A DNA stretch of 64,000 nt from Linnemannia hyalina (taxonomy: Eukaryota; Mortierellomycota; Mortierellomycetes; Mortierellales; Mortierellaceae): NCBI GenBank assembly GCA_019671135.1, contig JAHRHY010000005.1:1302001-1366000 (forward strand). Direction: 5' to 3'. Position 1 is the first letter of the stretch; each line of letters begins with the position of its first letter. Made by a program: the position numbers and the translations under genes. Positions 23,874-35,898 of the stretch are shown one piece after another. The notes under the pieces were generated by a model. That model ran no database searches. It had not been told where the DNA came from and was given only the letters and a program-made list of their open reading frames with translations.

Positions 23874-26800
23874 ATGACACATTCTTCTGCCAGGACAGTT
23901 TCGGCCAACCAACAACCGTCCCATCCCCATGCCCTTCATCCGAACCATACTTCTTCCCCCTTCGCCATTCAACCTCCACTCGTGTACCCCGGCTCCTTTT
24001 CTGCCCCTCTTCCTCAGTTGTCGTCAGGGCACTTGGCCCACCAGCCAGAATGGGCCACATCGTCAGTGCCGACTTTTTGGCCGCCACAACAGGATTCTCG
24101 GGCATGGGCGTCCGCCACCCCTCCTCCCCCAGTTCGGGTGCAGCATCGGAAACGACACAAAGTTGCTACCTCCTGTAACCGTTGTCGTTCAAACAAGGTA
24201 CCACACGAAAAGATTGCACCAATTGCCACCAAGTCGGTTTCATTCTGTCAACTGACTTTTTATTTTTCTTGTCACTTAGAGGAAATGCGATGGTGGTGTC
24301 CCTTGTGTCAGCTGTCTCAAAAAGAACGTCGACTGTCGGTATACGGATGCACAACTCTCTCGTGCCACCTGGGGCGACTCACTCTTCAGCGACGAAAAAG
24401 TCATTGGCGTCGTCGCCGACAAGCCCAAGACCCAACTCTTCTACACAGGCGTCAACCCTCTCCAATCACAAGACCCTCGCTCGGAAGCAATTCGTTCCCA
24501 GTCCAAGCATCATTCAAGACTCATCCGTGTTGCACATCCCGGTCCTCAATTCCATTTACTGGCAACATCAGCGACCGGTCCGGGGCAAGGCAGGACGCCA
24601 CCGCACCAGCAACCTTCACCAGCCGGTGCTCGTTCAGGTCCGTTGACAGCGGCAACCAACACTTCATCGATACCTTCCTCTTTATCGTCGATCTCTTCCA
24701 CAGATAACGATCGTCTCGGTCTCTCCACCCAGCAGCAGCAAGCTGTCCAGTCATGCGCGAAGGACGGATTTCAGGAATTCTTGTCTGGAGCGACCGTTAG
24801 CCAATCACAGCCGTCGTCGGTCAACAATCCACCTCTGGAACAGTACGCCACCAAAGGGTCACATGCGCTACAGCAGGATGATCCCGGTCACCACCACGAC
24901 GATCACCACCAAATCATGGACGAGGAATACATCAAGGCCAGGAGGGTGCGAAAGATGGCCAAGGACCTCATCGACATCAAGAGGAACGAGTACGCTCTAC
25001 TCATACCCCGACATATCCTCCACGAGGATGACGAACTCTTTGTGATCCGAAATCCTCAAGCCAATCCTAAACCCCAACGTATCCCGCCCCGTCTCATGAT
25101 TGTCCCACGCGATGCCAACTACCTCGTGGAAGTCTTTTTCGAGGTAACTCAGAGATAAAAAAAAAATCACCGGTGGAAGGATGAACTTACTTTGTATTGT
25201 GTGTCACCTACATACTCATCGTTCATACCACCTATGCCGCTGGATGTGAGGGCTGACTAATCGGAAGCAATCTCCGCTTTCTTTATTCATTTCGTTTCTG
25301 CATAGAATGCCCACTTCTACTACCCCATCGTGAATCGAGCTGTCGTCGAACTCTGTTTGATGGAGTCCCACACTCCCAACTCGATGCTATTGCTCAACAC
25401 TGTTTTCATGGTTGCATGCAAGCACCTGCCAAGGGTCGAGGATACAATGCGCGCTATTGAGTTCCGCGAACGTGTTCGAGGTACGGCAGCACTTTCGCGA
25501 AATCGGTAGTTTAAATTGCTTGGTTTGAATGAAGGATGGTTACGATAACCAATCGTAGGCTAACGCTACCGGCGCATGTAATTGCATCCATTTCTTGGAT
25601 CATATAGAGTTGCGTTGGTGCATCGAGGACCGGACACAGCTAACCTTTATGTTGGCTGAGATGATGGGGTTCATGGCCGTCTACGGACTCTTTGGTATGA
25701 CCACCGGAAAGATGGAGTACTGTGGGACCCATCGGACGTTTGCGAGCAAGAATTCGGGAGCCCAAGTCAGTCACCCCGAGACCGAGCTCGCGGAGGAAGG
25801 GTTTCCAAAGGGCTCACTTCTCGAGGTCAACCACCAGTACAAGCTTTGGCTGTTTTGGGCGCATTATTTACGCGACAGTATTGCCATGCTGTACTTTGGT
25901 TCCTATTTCGGAATAGACACTAAGCCCATGACCGCAGAGCTGCCCAAGATCACGAACTTTGTGGGTCTTGGCGGGAGGGCAGCGCCCTCAGTCAACGCGA
26001 CACCGATAGCGACGGCGGCGGCAGCAGCCGCTGTGGCGACGAAAAGGCGAAGGGAGGTGTTTTCTGGGCCTCGAACTGTGCTTCCGGACAAGCGACGATT
26101 ACTACCGGGTCCGAAGGCGCGTGTAGACGGAGACTCGGGTGACCGGACACAGTTTCGCAGCATGCAGGGTAACTCTACCGAAACGGATGACAGTGGAGAC
26201 GATGAGGGAGGTACCTCGCCAAAGGCAGGATCAGACAGGGGCTCCGATGTGGCTATGAACCCTAGTCCATCGAATGGAGTGGAGAGACCGTCAGGAGCAT
26301 ACGGAGCAGGCGGAGCAAATTTGTCAGGACGGAAACTCGCGACACTTTCCAAGGAGGTGCTCGAAGCACAGAGTCGAGGCAACTCGATTCTTCACGGGAT
26401 GTCAGAGATCGCTGAAACGTTGGATCCTGAGGTACTGGTGACCCACATGGAAAGGATGGAGATGTTGTTGAGATCTCAAGACGACCCAACGGATGGCGGA
26501 TCGTATGCTCGGGCACTGTTCCTGGAGGAGGTTCGTTTGTGGATCATTGGCCGCCGTATCTCTGTGTATCTGGCGAGTCGGACAACCGGTGATACACCTT
26601 ATCACCCTGTTGGCCTGCCAAGCCAGGCCGCCAACGATTCCACGGGCACCTCATCGTCTACTGCTCGAAGAGGGCTAGGTTGTTGGTCGGAGCAAGCATG
26701 GAAAGAGGATATGGAGCTGCAAAGTCTACAGGCGGACTTGATCGCATGGGAGACGACTGTGCCTGACCATCTGAAGTTTCGGTTGGACGTGGATCACCCC

Positions 26801-27882
26801 GATGTCAACCAAAAGATCAACGGGAAAATGGGTATGTGCGAGGAAACTTCATTTCGAGTATATGCCCTTACATGAGTTGCTTTAAATCGCGTGAAGATAT
26901 CTGATCTTATCTGCATTATTTAATACCTTTCCATGAAATAGCCATAATCATGATGGCCTACTACACTATCACCATTCTCCTCCAGACGTCCTATCTTCCC
27001 GCGCTTCCAGATCCATCGCATCCAAAGCCCTCGTCAAAGAAGCCCAGTCCTCAAGCATCTAACTACGATGGCTCCAACAAGGACGCCGATTCTTGTCACG
27101 ATGCCGTTGCAAGCCAGAGACTCGGCTCCAGGTCTCGGTCCACCTCCGATGTCTCCAAGGAATCCCCTCGATCACTCAACGCGCCTCCAACTTCGTCTAC
27201 CTCATCCACTAGGAGTACACCTCCTTTAAGCACAGCCGGAGATGGGTACTACAACACACCTCACCGAATCTGCACCGAACTGGCAAACGTCCTCTTCCAC
27301 CATGTTGAGATCACGCTTGACCGATACACAGAATGGTGCTCGATCCAGGCCAAGATCAACCACGCCATCATTGCTGCACAACGAGTCGTCTGCCTCAACG
27401 TCCGCCTTGAATGGGTTTCTTGCGCGATGCGAAACGAAGCCAAGGCGGCGTTTAAGATGGGTTCGGCCCTGTACAAGAAATTGGCAATGCTCCCAGCGCC
27501 TTTGGTGATTCATGACCGACCGCCTGAGGAGGATCTCAATTACATGAACGATCTCGATAAGGCGTTCCATCAGATGGTTGTCACTCAGAACGAGGAGCGG
27601 GAGAACAAGCGGCTGAGCAATGAGCGAGAGCAGGAGAGACAAGAACAGCAAGAAGAACCTGAGAAGGAAAATAGTCACGGACCGACTACCGTTTTGAACT
27701 CGTTTGTGCTAGACGCGGACGACCAGGACGGTGTTCCGACAACAGATGAGATCCATTCTCAGGAGTTCGAGATCTTTGGAGGCGAGGTAATTGAAGGGTA
27801 CGCGTTTGAGTTTGAGGAGACGTCGATATCGATGAAGGGCTCGTTTTCTTTCCTCCTGGACCCCCACTCCATCACCGAATAA
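23874..27882 (+). CDS. Zn2Cys6 fungal-type transcription factor
   Basis: Five exons: 23874..24197, 24280..25143, 25306..25480, 25608..26831 and 26942..27882, all with GT donors and TAG acceptors, giving 1175 aa in one frame. The binuclear zinc cluster spans residues 101-127 and is split by intron 1: C101-x2-C104-x6-C111-x5-C117-x2-C120-x6-C127, with the basic segment RSNKRK between the second and third Cys. Exons 3-5 carry the middle homology region typical of fungal regulators (NAHFYYPIVNRAVVELCLME, then KINGKMAIIMMAYYTITILL). Exon 4 contains an Ala-rich insert and a long acidic/Ser-rich linker. The C-terminus is Gln/Glu-rich, then acidic, a plausible activation region. It should bind DNA in the nucleus as a Zn-cluster dimer. 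Target genes cannot be inferred; the neighbours are not an obvious pathway cluster. Confidence 0.92.
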
Positions 27883-28115
27883 ACTCTTATGGTTCCTTTT
27901 CTCAAGTTTCGCGTTTCTTTTTCCAATATGCATTTTTGCCCACAGAAGTGACGCGATTAACGCGTATTTTATTACTCTTTTTCTTCCACAACAAAAAAAC
28001 GCCCAAAGAAGACCTTAGGAGGGGTTGGTTTTATTGGCTGATTGGAAGAATTGTGGCTCTGAAAGTGATACAGGGAGAGAAATGGTATTCGCACACACAT
28101 ACACAGATCAGATAT

Positions 28116-28753
28116 TTAGAAGGTAAGAGCCTGGCCCTTCTGCTTCTTGTCACCACCGAGCTCGAAGTGCTTGCAGCGCTTCAAGGCGATCTGGTGCTTG
28201 TACTTGCAGACCTGGCACTCCAAACGAAGGACAACCTTCTTGGTGGTCTTGGCCTTCTTGTGGAAGACGGGCTTGGTCTGACCACCATAACCGGACTGCT
28301 TTCTATCGTAACGACGCTTTCCTGTTTGTGTTGAATTGATTGTGGGTGGGTGAGTTGTTGAGAGTTGGGGTAGTGGTTGGAAGGAGAGGTAAGTGGTTGG
28401 GGTTGATTGTCGTGTTTTCCGTGGCAAAGCAATGCAAATTGAGAGGTGATATCCAGAGGTGTCCATGCGAGATAGAGGTTGGCGTAAAAAGAAAAAAAAT
28501 CCAGCCAAGTGTCAAGTCCAGAGCGATGACGAGAAGAGCATATAATTGAAAGATAGAAAGAACAATAACAGTTAGAACTCATATTCAACACAGAATACGT
28601 GTCTGGTTCCTGAAAAAATACAAGCGAAAAGGCATGCTTACCCTGAGCGAAGAGCGAAGCCTTGCCGGTCTTGTACTGGGAGACCTTGTGGGCAGTGTGC
28701 TTCCTGCAGGTCTTGCCCTTGCAGTAGGTGTTTCTGGTCTTAGGAACGTTAAC
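28116..28753 (-). CDS. rpl42: Ribosomal protein eL42 (L44e/L36a)
   Basis: The two main exons are 28753..28642 and 28321..28116 and encode residues 2-106 ([16 protein letters not shown] through [10 protein letters not shown]). This is nearly identical to other fungal eL42, which is 106 aa. It is a component of the large ribosomal subunit near the E site, with a C-x4-C...C-x2-C zinc ribbon. The ATG is not contiguous: exon 28753 begins at codon 2 after a CAG acceptor. A start-codon-only first exon also occurs in yeast RPL42 genes. Two candidate ATG exons exist: 29495..29493 (ATG|GTGTGTG, 739-nt intron, C/T-rich leader) and 28966..28961 (ATGATG|GTTCGG, weak donor). I favour the former. Pro56 of the QTKPVF motif is present, the cycloheximide-sensitive state. 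The gene is convergent with the Zn2Cys6 gene (233 bases). Confidence 0.93.
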
Positions 28754-29740
28754 CTGAGAAGCGAAAGAGGTGGTGGTGGAGAAACGAGGAGATAGGTGGT
28801 AAGTGGTCGTGCTTCTTCTAGGGGAGGTTTGCGGTATGTAGAGTGGAAGTGTGTGTGGTGCTGGATAGGCGGTGTGAAGCGAGAGTTGCGCAAAGGAAGC
28901 TTCCGGTTGAAGGAACCTGAAAGGTATTGCTTCCCGTTTCCTGTACAAGGTCGAGTCCGAACCATCATAGGTTCTAGATGACTTTTGTGTTGTTGCTCGC
29001 TCCTTGATGGGTTTAGGAGTTCTGATGGAACTACAGTAGTCATCGTTTGTTCCGGTAGTGGCTAGAACCAGAGGTTCATCCTTCCTTGATGGATTTGTTG
29101 TTGCCTGATCTTTCCTCCGACCTCTGTAGTCACCACCCCTTTGGTCGCCTGTTCGTCGAATAACGGAGATGTTCCCTCCTGGTTGATGGGTTCATCCTGA
29201 CCACAAGTGGAAGAGGTTTCCCTCTCAAAAGTGCCGCCATTCGCCCGACAAGTGCACCATCATCTCCTTCCAAGAAAGATTCAGCCATCGTTCCCTCCAC
29301 CTCACAAAAAGTCGATAAGTCGTCCGATCCCAATCCCGAAAAATAGCTGCATGGTTGATGATGCGCTCCATGCTGGGAATGACGGTAATCAATGGTTCGA
29401 TGGTATCGATGGATCAATCGATGGATATTATAACGTCCATGGGTTTTGGATGCGTGGTTGCCAACAATTTTTCCCTCTCACAGGGCACACACCATTCTGA
29501 TGAAGATTTGAGAAGAGACGGAACTTGAAGCCAACCCAGCTGTCCATTTTGACAGCCTCTGGTCCTAATGTTTGTGACTGATTTTTTTTTTAATTCTTTG
29601 GCGCCTTTGCCCTTTCCCCTACTGCACACTGCCTGCGAGACACGACGTCTATGATACAGCGCTAGACCTTCAACCACCGGAAGGGAGGGGGGTATTGAGG
29701 AGGACGAGGAGAGCGACATCGACTATATTTACACTCTTGC
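28754..29740. other. eL42 first intron/promoter and 3' flank of the armadillo gene
   Basis: No additional gene is supported. It should contain the eL42 start exon, leader and promoter (minus strand) and the 3' UTR of the armadillo-type gene, which ends at 29741. Confidence 0.5.
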
Positions 29741-32332
29741 TTAGCTTAATTTCCTTGATAAAGTGCTTGGCTTGTTGAGGTTGACGCCGTATCGAGATAG
29801 CCTCCGGTCAAGTGCCGCTGAAATGGTCAGGTACGAAAAAAGATGTCTGTCAGAAAAAAAGCACTCAAAATATCAAGCAAACATGTTTAGCAACATGTCC
29901 TAGTAGTCTTATGTGTGTTTTTTACCTGAGGTCTTTGCTGCTTCTGCCATGACAACGGCCAGCCGATTCTTCGATAGATCGCTGGTCATCTTTTCCATCT
30001 GCAAGAACACACACGTCGCCTCAGTCAATCCCCGTGTCCGCAGTATCTCATCCAGGTTCGCATCTATATAACCAACGCAACAAAAGTCGCATCAGACCAG
30101 ACTCATGAACATCGCTATATCACAAGTAACTGAGAAACCAAACTAGTACATAAAAGAAACTGTAGTCTTACCAGAGCCCCACATCGTGACAAGGATGTCA
30201 ATGATGTACTCCTTGGCCGGTAGGATCTCTGTCGCTGTCTTCAGCGGTTTCCGGGACATTATCAAGAGTCCAATGTTGATGACTTGGGCAAACGCTCTCG
30301 ACTCGATGAATTGGTGGCGCCACTGGGGATGTTGAATAAACTCATGTGCTACACTAAGCGCCCAATACTTGACTTCGTCGTCCTTGGATGCGAGACACTT
30401 TGGCAGCCGCAAACCGATGCCCACATTTAACGCCTGAAGCTGAAACGCAGCTATGATGTTAAGTAGAAGATAGACGAGGGTAACCAAGAAGTTAAAAAGT
30501 GCCAATGTCGACTGTCTGAGAGAATGATACGACTCCCAAGTGTGAACTCAAATGCTCAAAGGAAGACTTACTATCTTGGAGAATCATAAACTTGAGAGTC
30601 CGTAATACTAGCCTCGAGATATATATTTCGTCCGCTGCCAGCAGCACATTCATTGATCGACAAAGCCCACGCATCTCCTTAAAATGATCCAGTGCAACAC
30701 CTAGATATCAAAACAGTATGAGTTTTTTTTTCTGTGTTCAAATCATACAGCTTGAGACGGAGACAACCAAGGTGACGCAGGATCATACCTTTGATAGCAT
30801 ATTCGTGCATAAGGCCAATTGTCCAGTACACCAGCTCAAGGTCGTCTATCATATTGGCAGATATCGTTAGTCCAATCAATCAAAAGAGTATCAGTCCACT
30901 AAGTAATGCGCCAGATCAGCAGTCCTGCATTCTTGCACTAACCACTGCGAATGTATGTGGCGATAAGAGGCACGATGTCAAAGTCGAGGAGCTCGGTCAG
31001 GTACCACCGGACATCGTCGTCGTCGTCCATGATAACGATCAATCGAACCAGCGACTGAAGACAGATCTTGGGCATGTTCGCATTCCCGAACGAAAGTCGT
31101 GACATCTCGGCCAATGTCCTGACTAGGCCGAAACGAATCAGCTCCGCATGTAGTCCCTCTATCACAAAATGACAAGAAGGATAGTCAGTTCAATATCATC
31201 CTTGATTTCCATGTAGATATTCTCCCAGCATTTGAACGAGTCCTTACCACACGCCGTTAGTTGGTGGACTACCATCAACGACCAGTACTGGAGTTCATTG
31301 GCAGGCTCGACCTTGACGAGAAACCGTGTGAGCGGCTCCAAGATTCCGTACTGTACAACTTGCCTCCGCCTTGTATCTACGAAACGATAACATCCGGTTA
31401 GTCCAGGTCCATTGAACTATTGCTTGTTTTCGATATAACCATGCACAATCACCCTCATCGCACGCACCTGATCCTGAAATGAGCTCGCATATTGACACTG
31501 CGGCATATCGGTGTGATTTCTCCCTATTCGTGGGGTCCTTCAGCACACCCACGAGGACCTCCAGCGCACCAGACTCGACCAGCGTGGTCCGGTTGCTTTC
31601 TATTCCATGTGGATCGATAAAAAAAAACGTTATGAAGCATTAGCTGACATGCTATTGTGTAATTGTGCATATGGTTGGGCCATTGTGTATATCAAAGGTC
31701 ATTTACCACTTCTTGTAAGCAATTGAAGAGTTGTAACGCCCTTCCATCGCTCCTCTTCGAGGTCAGACTCTGCGACAGTGTCGAGGATATATCGGAGGTT
31801 TGCATCTGTGGTTTGATAAGAAGGCCAAGGTTAGCAAAAAAGCGCCTGCATAATGCCAAGTGCTCGGTTCAGCATCTTTTCCCGGATACATACCATGCAT
31901 TGCCCGGCTTAGAAGGATGCGGACAGAACTATTGATGCCAAGCTCAGTACAATTAGAACAGGAACACGATAGACGATATACTCTACAATGTCTGCATTGT
32001 TCAAGTACGAAGACTCACCTTCCTTGCAGGACGATACTATCCGATCGGGCCAATTTGGCCAATGCATCTATGCTAATCTCTACGTGTACCAACCATTGAA
32101 TAACGCAGATAGTACAGGACGTTTAGTATCGCCACCAAGAGATAGGTAGCAGTCCTTCACGTTGGAGGAAGTCTCACGTACTGTCTTCGACCATGCCGAG
32201 AATGTTGCGCGACTCTTGAGGCTCGCTGTCAAAGAGTGCAGTAGCGTGGCGGACGACGGAGTACATCATAAACACCAGCGACACGCCTGCGGTGAAGTAG
32301 ATGAGCCTGTCGGCACCCAGGTTGGATGCCAT
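29741..32332 (-). CDS. Armadillo-type repeat protein with N-terminal membrane anchor (12 exons)
   Basis: Minus-strand exons: 32332..32182, 32079..32019, 31928..31894, 31805..31707, 31599..31468, 31376..31248, 31158..30943, 30845..30789, 30700..30572, 30450..30172, 30063..29926 and 29817..29741. They form one frame of 500 aa. Every junction has a GT donor and an AG acceptor. Residues about 10-29 (LIYFTAGVSLVFMMYSVV) look like an N-terminal membrane anchor. The rest is a helical solenoid of ARM/HEAT-like units, for example ESGALEVLVGVL, QYGILEPLTRFLVK, RFGLVRTLAEMSRL and DFDIVPLIATYIRS. It is probably a membrane-tethered scaffold facing the cytosol; I cannot assign an orthologue. Ten of eleven introns are phase 1, usually splitting Gly or Asp codons, and exons 4 to 11 are all multiples of three. 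It is divergent from ndc1 across 327 bases. Confidence 0.85.
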
Positions 32333-32659
32333 GGTGTGTACTAGGAGTGTGTGTAATAAGTAATGGGAATGAGACTAAAATTTCATGACCGTCTCGTCTC
32401 TCTAAACCTGAACAAAGCCTGTGCCCAAAAGCCACCCACATATGTTTTTTCTGGTGTAAAAACTAGCAATGCAATCTTGCTTGTCTCCACTTCTCAGCAA
32501 CTCCCCCACGAAACCACACTCACTCCCTGACCAGCCGAGCGGGAACAGCAGGACAATCGGATCGACCGGATCGACTACTCTTATTCTCAACTCTGACATC
32601 AACAAGAAGAACGAGTGATTTACCAGCAACGAGGAAATCACAACTCGTCTTCACACATA
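32333..32659. promoter_or_regulatory. Divergent promoter between armadillo-type gene and ndc1
   Basis: 327 bases separate two divergent start codons, so both promoters must lie here or in the first exons. No TATA box is obvious; sequence around 32540-32600 is rich in CGAC/GATC steps. Co-regulation is possible but only inferred. Confidence 0.5.
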
Positions 32660-35228
32660 ATGGCTTCACTGGAGATCGCGCGGAGGAAACGCGATCAACA
32701 GCCCCTTCACTCTCTCACATACAGACTCGCCTCGCGCAGGGTGCTGCATGAAAGAAGCATCGGAAGTCTCGTTCCCGTCGCAGGATTCTCGTTCCTTGCT
32801 GCCGTGTCGTCACAGTTCTTTCAACTGGGCGTCTTCGGTACGCTTTGTTTTATTTTGCAGCTTGGTCGGATCAATGTGGCGAGAGGATTGGCGTGAACAG
32901 GACAACAAACTTACCCTACCACCTTCAACTTTGCTCATTGGCGGGTTTAGGCTTGCTCAAGGGTGCATTTTCGTTATACACATTCATCCTGGTAACGACA
33001 TACTTTGTCTTTGGATCGCTCCTTCTGGGCCTCAGGAATGCTCGCGTGAAAGGTAATGAAGCCAACGCCCGATTCATCTCTTATGCTCTTAACGGCGATA
33101 TCCAAACCGTGCACCTTGGTCTAACACTGATTCATGCTTTCTGCTCCCATCAATAGTCAACCCAAGACTGTCGCCTACATATTTCCACGATCTCCTGGCA
33201 ATCTCTTCGGATCCCCTCTCGTGGGTGCTGGTCAGCTTCTATGTTATCTCGACAAGCGTCCTTCACGCCCTCATTCTCGCGCCCTCCAGCAATTCGTTCG
33301 CGAACTTTAGCGAACTCGTCGTCTTCATCAAGTAAGAACTATTGACCACGGATCTACTCCACTGTACTGTTGCTTCATATAACCAATGTGAGGTCATTTA
33401 ACTCATCGACGTATTTATGCCTTTGCATAGTGAGAAGGGCATTCCACAGATCAACGAACGCTACATCTTGACAAGGACTTTCTCGATCATCTTTGGAGTC
33501 GCCTACGGAGTGCGCCATTTGATCTACCAGAAGGACTGGTTGGCATTCCCCGAAATTCAGGTACAACGCGTGAACGACAACCTCGGCATTTTGATCTTTT
33601 CGACCTGACGCGTATAATACCACCCTTTATCTGACCTCCGTGTTTGGTTTCCTTCATTAGCTGAGCACTGTGGACTATATTTTTAACAACTACTGGAAGC
33701 AGGTCGTCTCTAGCGCTGGAGCTTTCTCCTTGCGGATAACAGGAGCTTTCTGGATTGTTTACAACATTCTTCTCAGCCGGCTCCTTGTGAATTCGGCCAT
33801 GCGCTTTGTCGCGGATGACATTCTCTACCACGCACCACAGTATGGTCCTCGTTGGTACAGTCTTGGACTGGCGATTAGGCTGTTCTTCACATCGTTTTCG
33901 ATCTCGATCTTCTTGGAGTCAGTCCATCTTGTCTGCGATCATTTCCTCTCCAAGGTAACAACAAGGCTCTGTCATATCGATTTACTCGCATCTGGCACAA
34001 TGACCGCTTGACTTACTGACGCGATATATTTTGATGCAATAGAATATGAACGTGTCAGGAAGTTCAATTGACCCCAACGCGTGTCTGATTTCGGGATTGA
34101 AAGTCGACGGATCCAACACTACACCCGAGACTCTATTGACCTACCATGCATTCCAGGAACTGGCTCATTTGGCAGGACACTCTCCAGCACGGCGCAGGGA
34201 TATTTTCAATGATGCCGGCAGTTCGCCTTCGAGCTGGACTCAGATCTCATCTCACTGTATTGTGCTGTTGAACAAAGCAGCCACCCGCATTAACACTGTC
34301 CCTGCTAAGCCCTCTAGCGCTTCTGCAGGTAAACCGACCACAGCAGCTCTTGGATCAACGGTTCGTAGAAGACTCCCTCCAGGCCAAGGCGGTGCGTTCG
34401 AAACCAACATTTTCCGTCCCAGCAAGCACGACCATTTCTTTGACAGCCTAAAGGGGCTCAGCACTGAGGAGATCTTGGCTAAGTCAAGAGCGGAGGCTGC
34501 GAAGGATGCAACAAAGGCGTCCTCGACTGCAACACCCAAGGATCGTTTGGAGTTGATTGCCTTCCGTTGGATCAGCAATAAGGTCAAAGAGCTGGCACTC
34601 AAGTACCCAGACCTCCAGAGACACCTTAGCGTTATTCCAGAGAAGGAGATTCTGAGGTCAACCGATGACTTCCGTTTGATCCTTTGGGCTTTTCAAAGTA
34701 AGTTTATGCGTTGTACTATTGTGATTACGACAGTCTTTCATATCGGACATTGCATATTCACCTCGGTGTTGTCGTTTATCGATTATTAGGCTTGGCACGA
34801 TTGGTTGCTGCTTCTTACGACGAAGACAGCTATGGCGTGGTTCAAAAGGATATCCCTAAAGTTCTGGAGTCTATGCTTGAGCTGCTCATGACACTGGAGT
34901 CATTCCTGTTGGCCGAGGCAGGCTCTGCCAAGTTCCGGTCGAACCCTTATTCGGCTCACATCAATGCGCAAAGGCTTACCATCACTCGATCCTATGCCAT
35001 GCTCCAAGGTATGAAACGTCCTTTTGTCTCTTTTCTCTTTTTGAGGACGGTGTTCTCTGTGTCCTTGAAACTGACAAAGGTTGGTTTTATGTCTTCATTG
35101 CTCAAACAATAGCTCTCAAGACGGCCATCTACCAGATTGTCGTCGCTTTCAGGGATCAATTGGGCGAGTTTACTCTGGCCTCAGCGTACGCTAGCCGGTT
35201 GAAGCACTTTGTAGACTTTGACGAGTAG
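32660..35228 (+). CDS. ndc1: Nucleoporin NDC1 (transmembrane nuclear pore/SPB insertion protein)
   Basis: Eight exons: 32660..32837, 32861..33052, 33157..33331, 33431..33560, 33661..33954, 34043..34697, 34790..35008 and 35113..35228, giving 652 aa, like yeast Ndc1 (655 aa). NDC1 anchors nuclear pore complexes, and spindle pole bodies in fungi, in the nuclear envelope. The N-terminal half has several TM segments (LVPVAGFSFLAAVSSQFFQL, GAFSLYTFILVTTYFVFGSL, WVLVSFYVISTSVLHALIL, GAFWIVYNILLSRLLV, LAIRLFFTSFSISIFLESV). The cytosolic C-terminal half carries the family signature TYHAFQELAHLAGHSPARRR followed by IFND...W. Exons 2-8 have normal splice sites. The first apparent intron (32838..32860) is only 23 nt, so it may instead be a one- or two-base sequence error in the T-rich stretch or a real frameshift. 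An AATAAA lies at 35333. The promoter is shared with the divergent armadillo gene. Confidence 0.88.
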
Positions 35229-35898
35229 GCCTCCTACTCTTTGATGGCGAAAGAGGTCTCCCACCACCCACTCTTCTACCCACGAACATCTTCAGCACAT
35301 TTAACCATTACACAATCACACTACAAGATAAAAATAAACACAGTGCTACAATCGAAGGTCGAACCAAAAAAAATTTACCACAATCCGTCTGATGCCAGGC
35401 TGGTAGATATTGTTTAGGCAAATGACGAGTAAAGCCAAAGCAAACTTGCAAACCGGAGTTGTTTGTGGCTGTAGTCAACGAACAAGCGTGGGTGCGAATC
35501 AAAAGAAGGTTCGACTAGAGAGTGGGCTTGCCCTGAAGTCTTGGCGCTCTGCTCTCAATCTTTGTCTCTTTTTCATTTCAGTTTGCCTCTTGCTATTCTT
35601 CCGCTTCCTCTTCCACGTCTTTTCTTTTCTTTTCTTTTTCACCCACTTCGTTTCTTCTCTCTTCTCTCTTTCTTCTCTTTCTTCTTTCTTTCTTTCTCTC
35701 TTTCTTCCTTTTCCCTCTCACTCACCTCTCCCCCTTTCTCTGCCCTCCGCTCCTCTCCTTATTTCCAGGAATCACTGCAACCAAGGCCTCAAGTCTCAGC
35801 CTCCCCTGACACACAAACACAGACTCTCCTAAACGAACGTTTCACAAACCAATTCAACCGCATTTATCATTCTCCAGTGACAATTCAACACAAGCAAC
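35229..35898. other. Intergenic region with C/T-rich leader of the EHD gene
   Basis: The left part is the ndc1 3' UTR, with AATAAA at 35333-35338. From about 35560 to 35770 the + strand is almost purely C/T with TTTCTC/TTCTTT repeats, then CA-rich up to the ATG at 35899. No separate gene is supportable. Confidence 0.5.
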
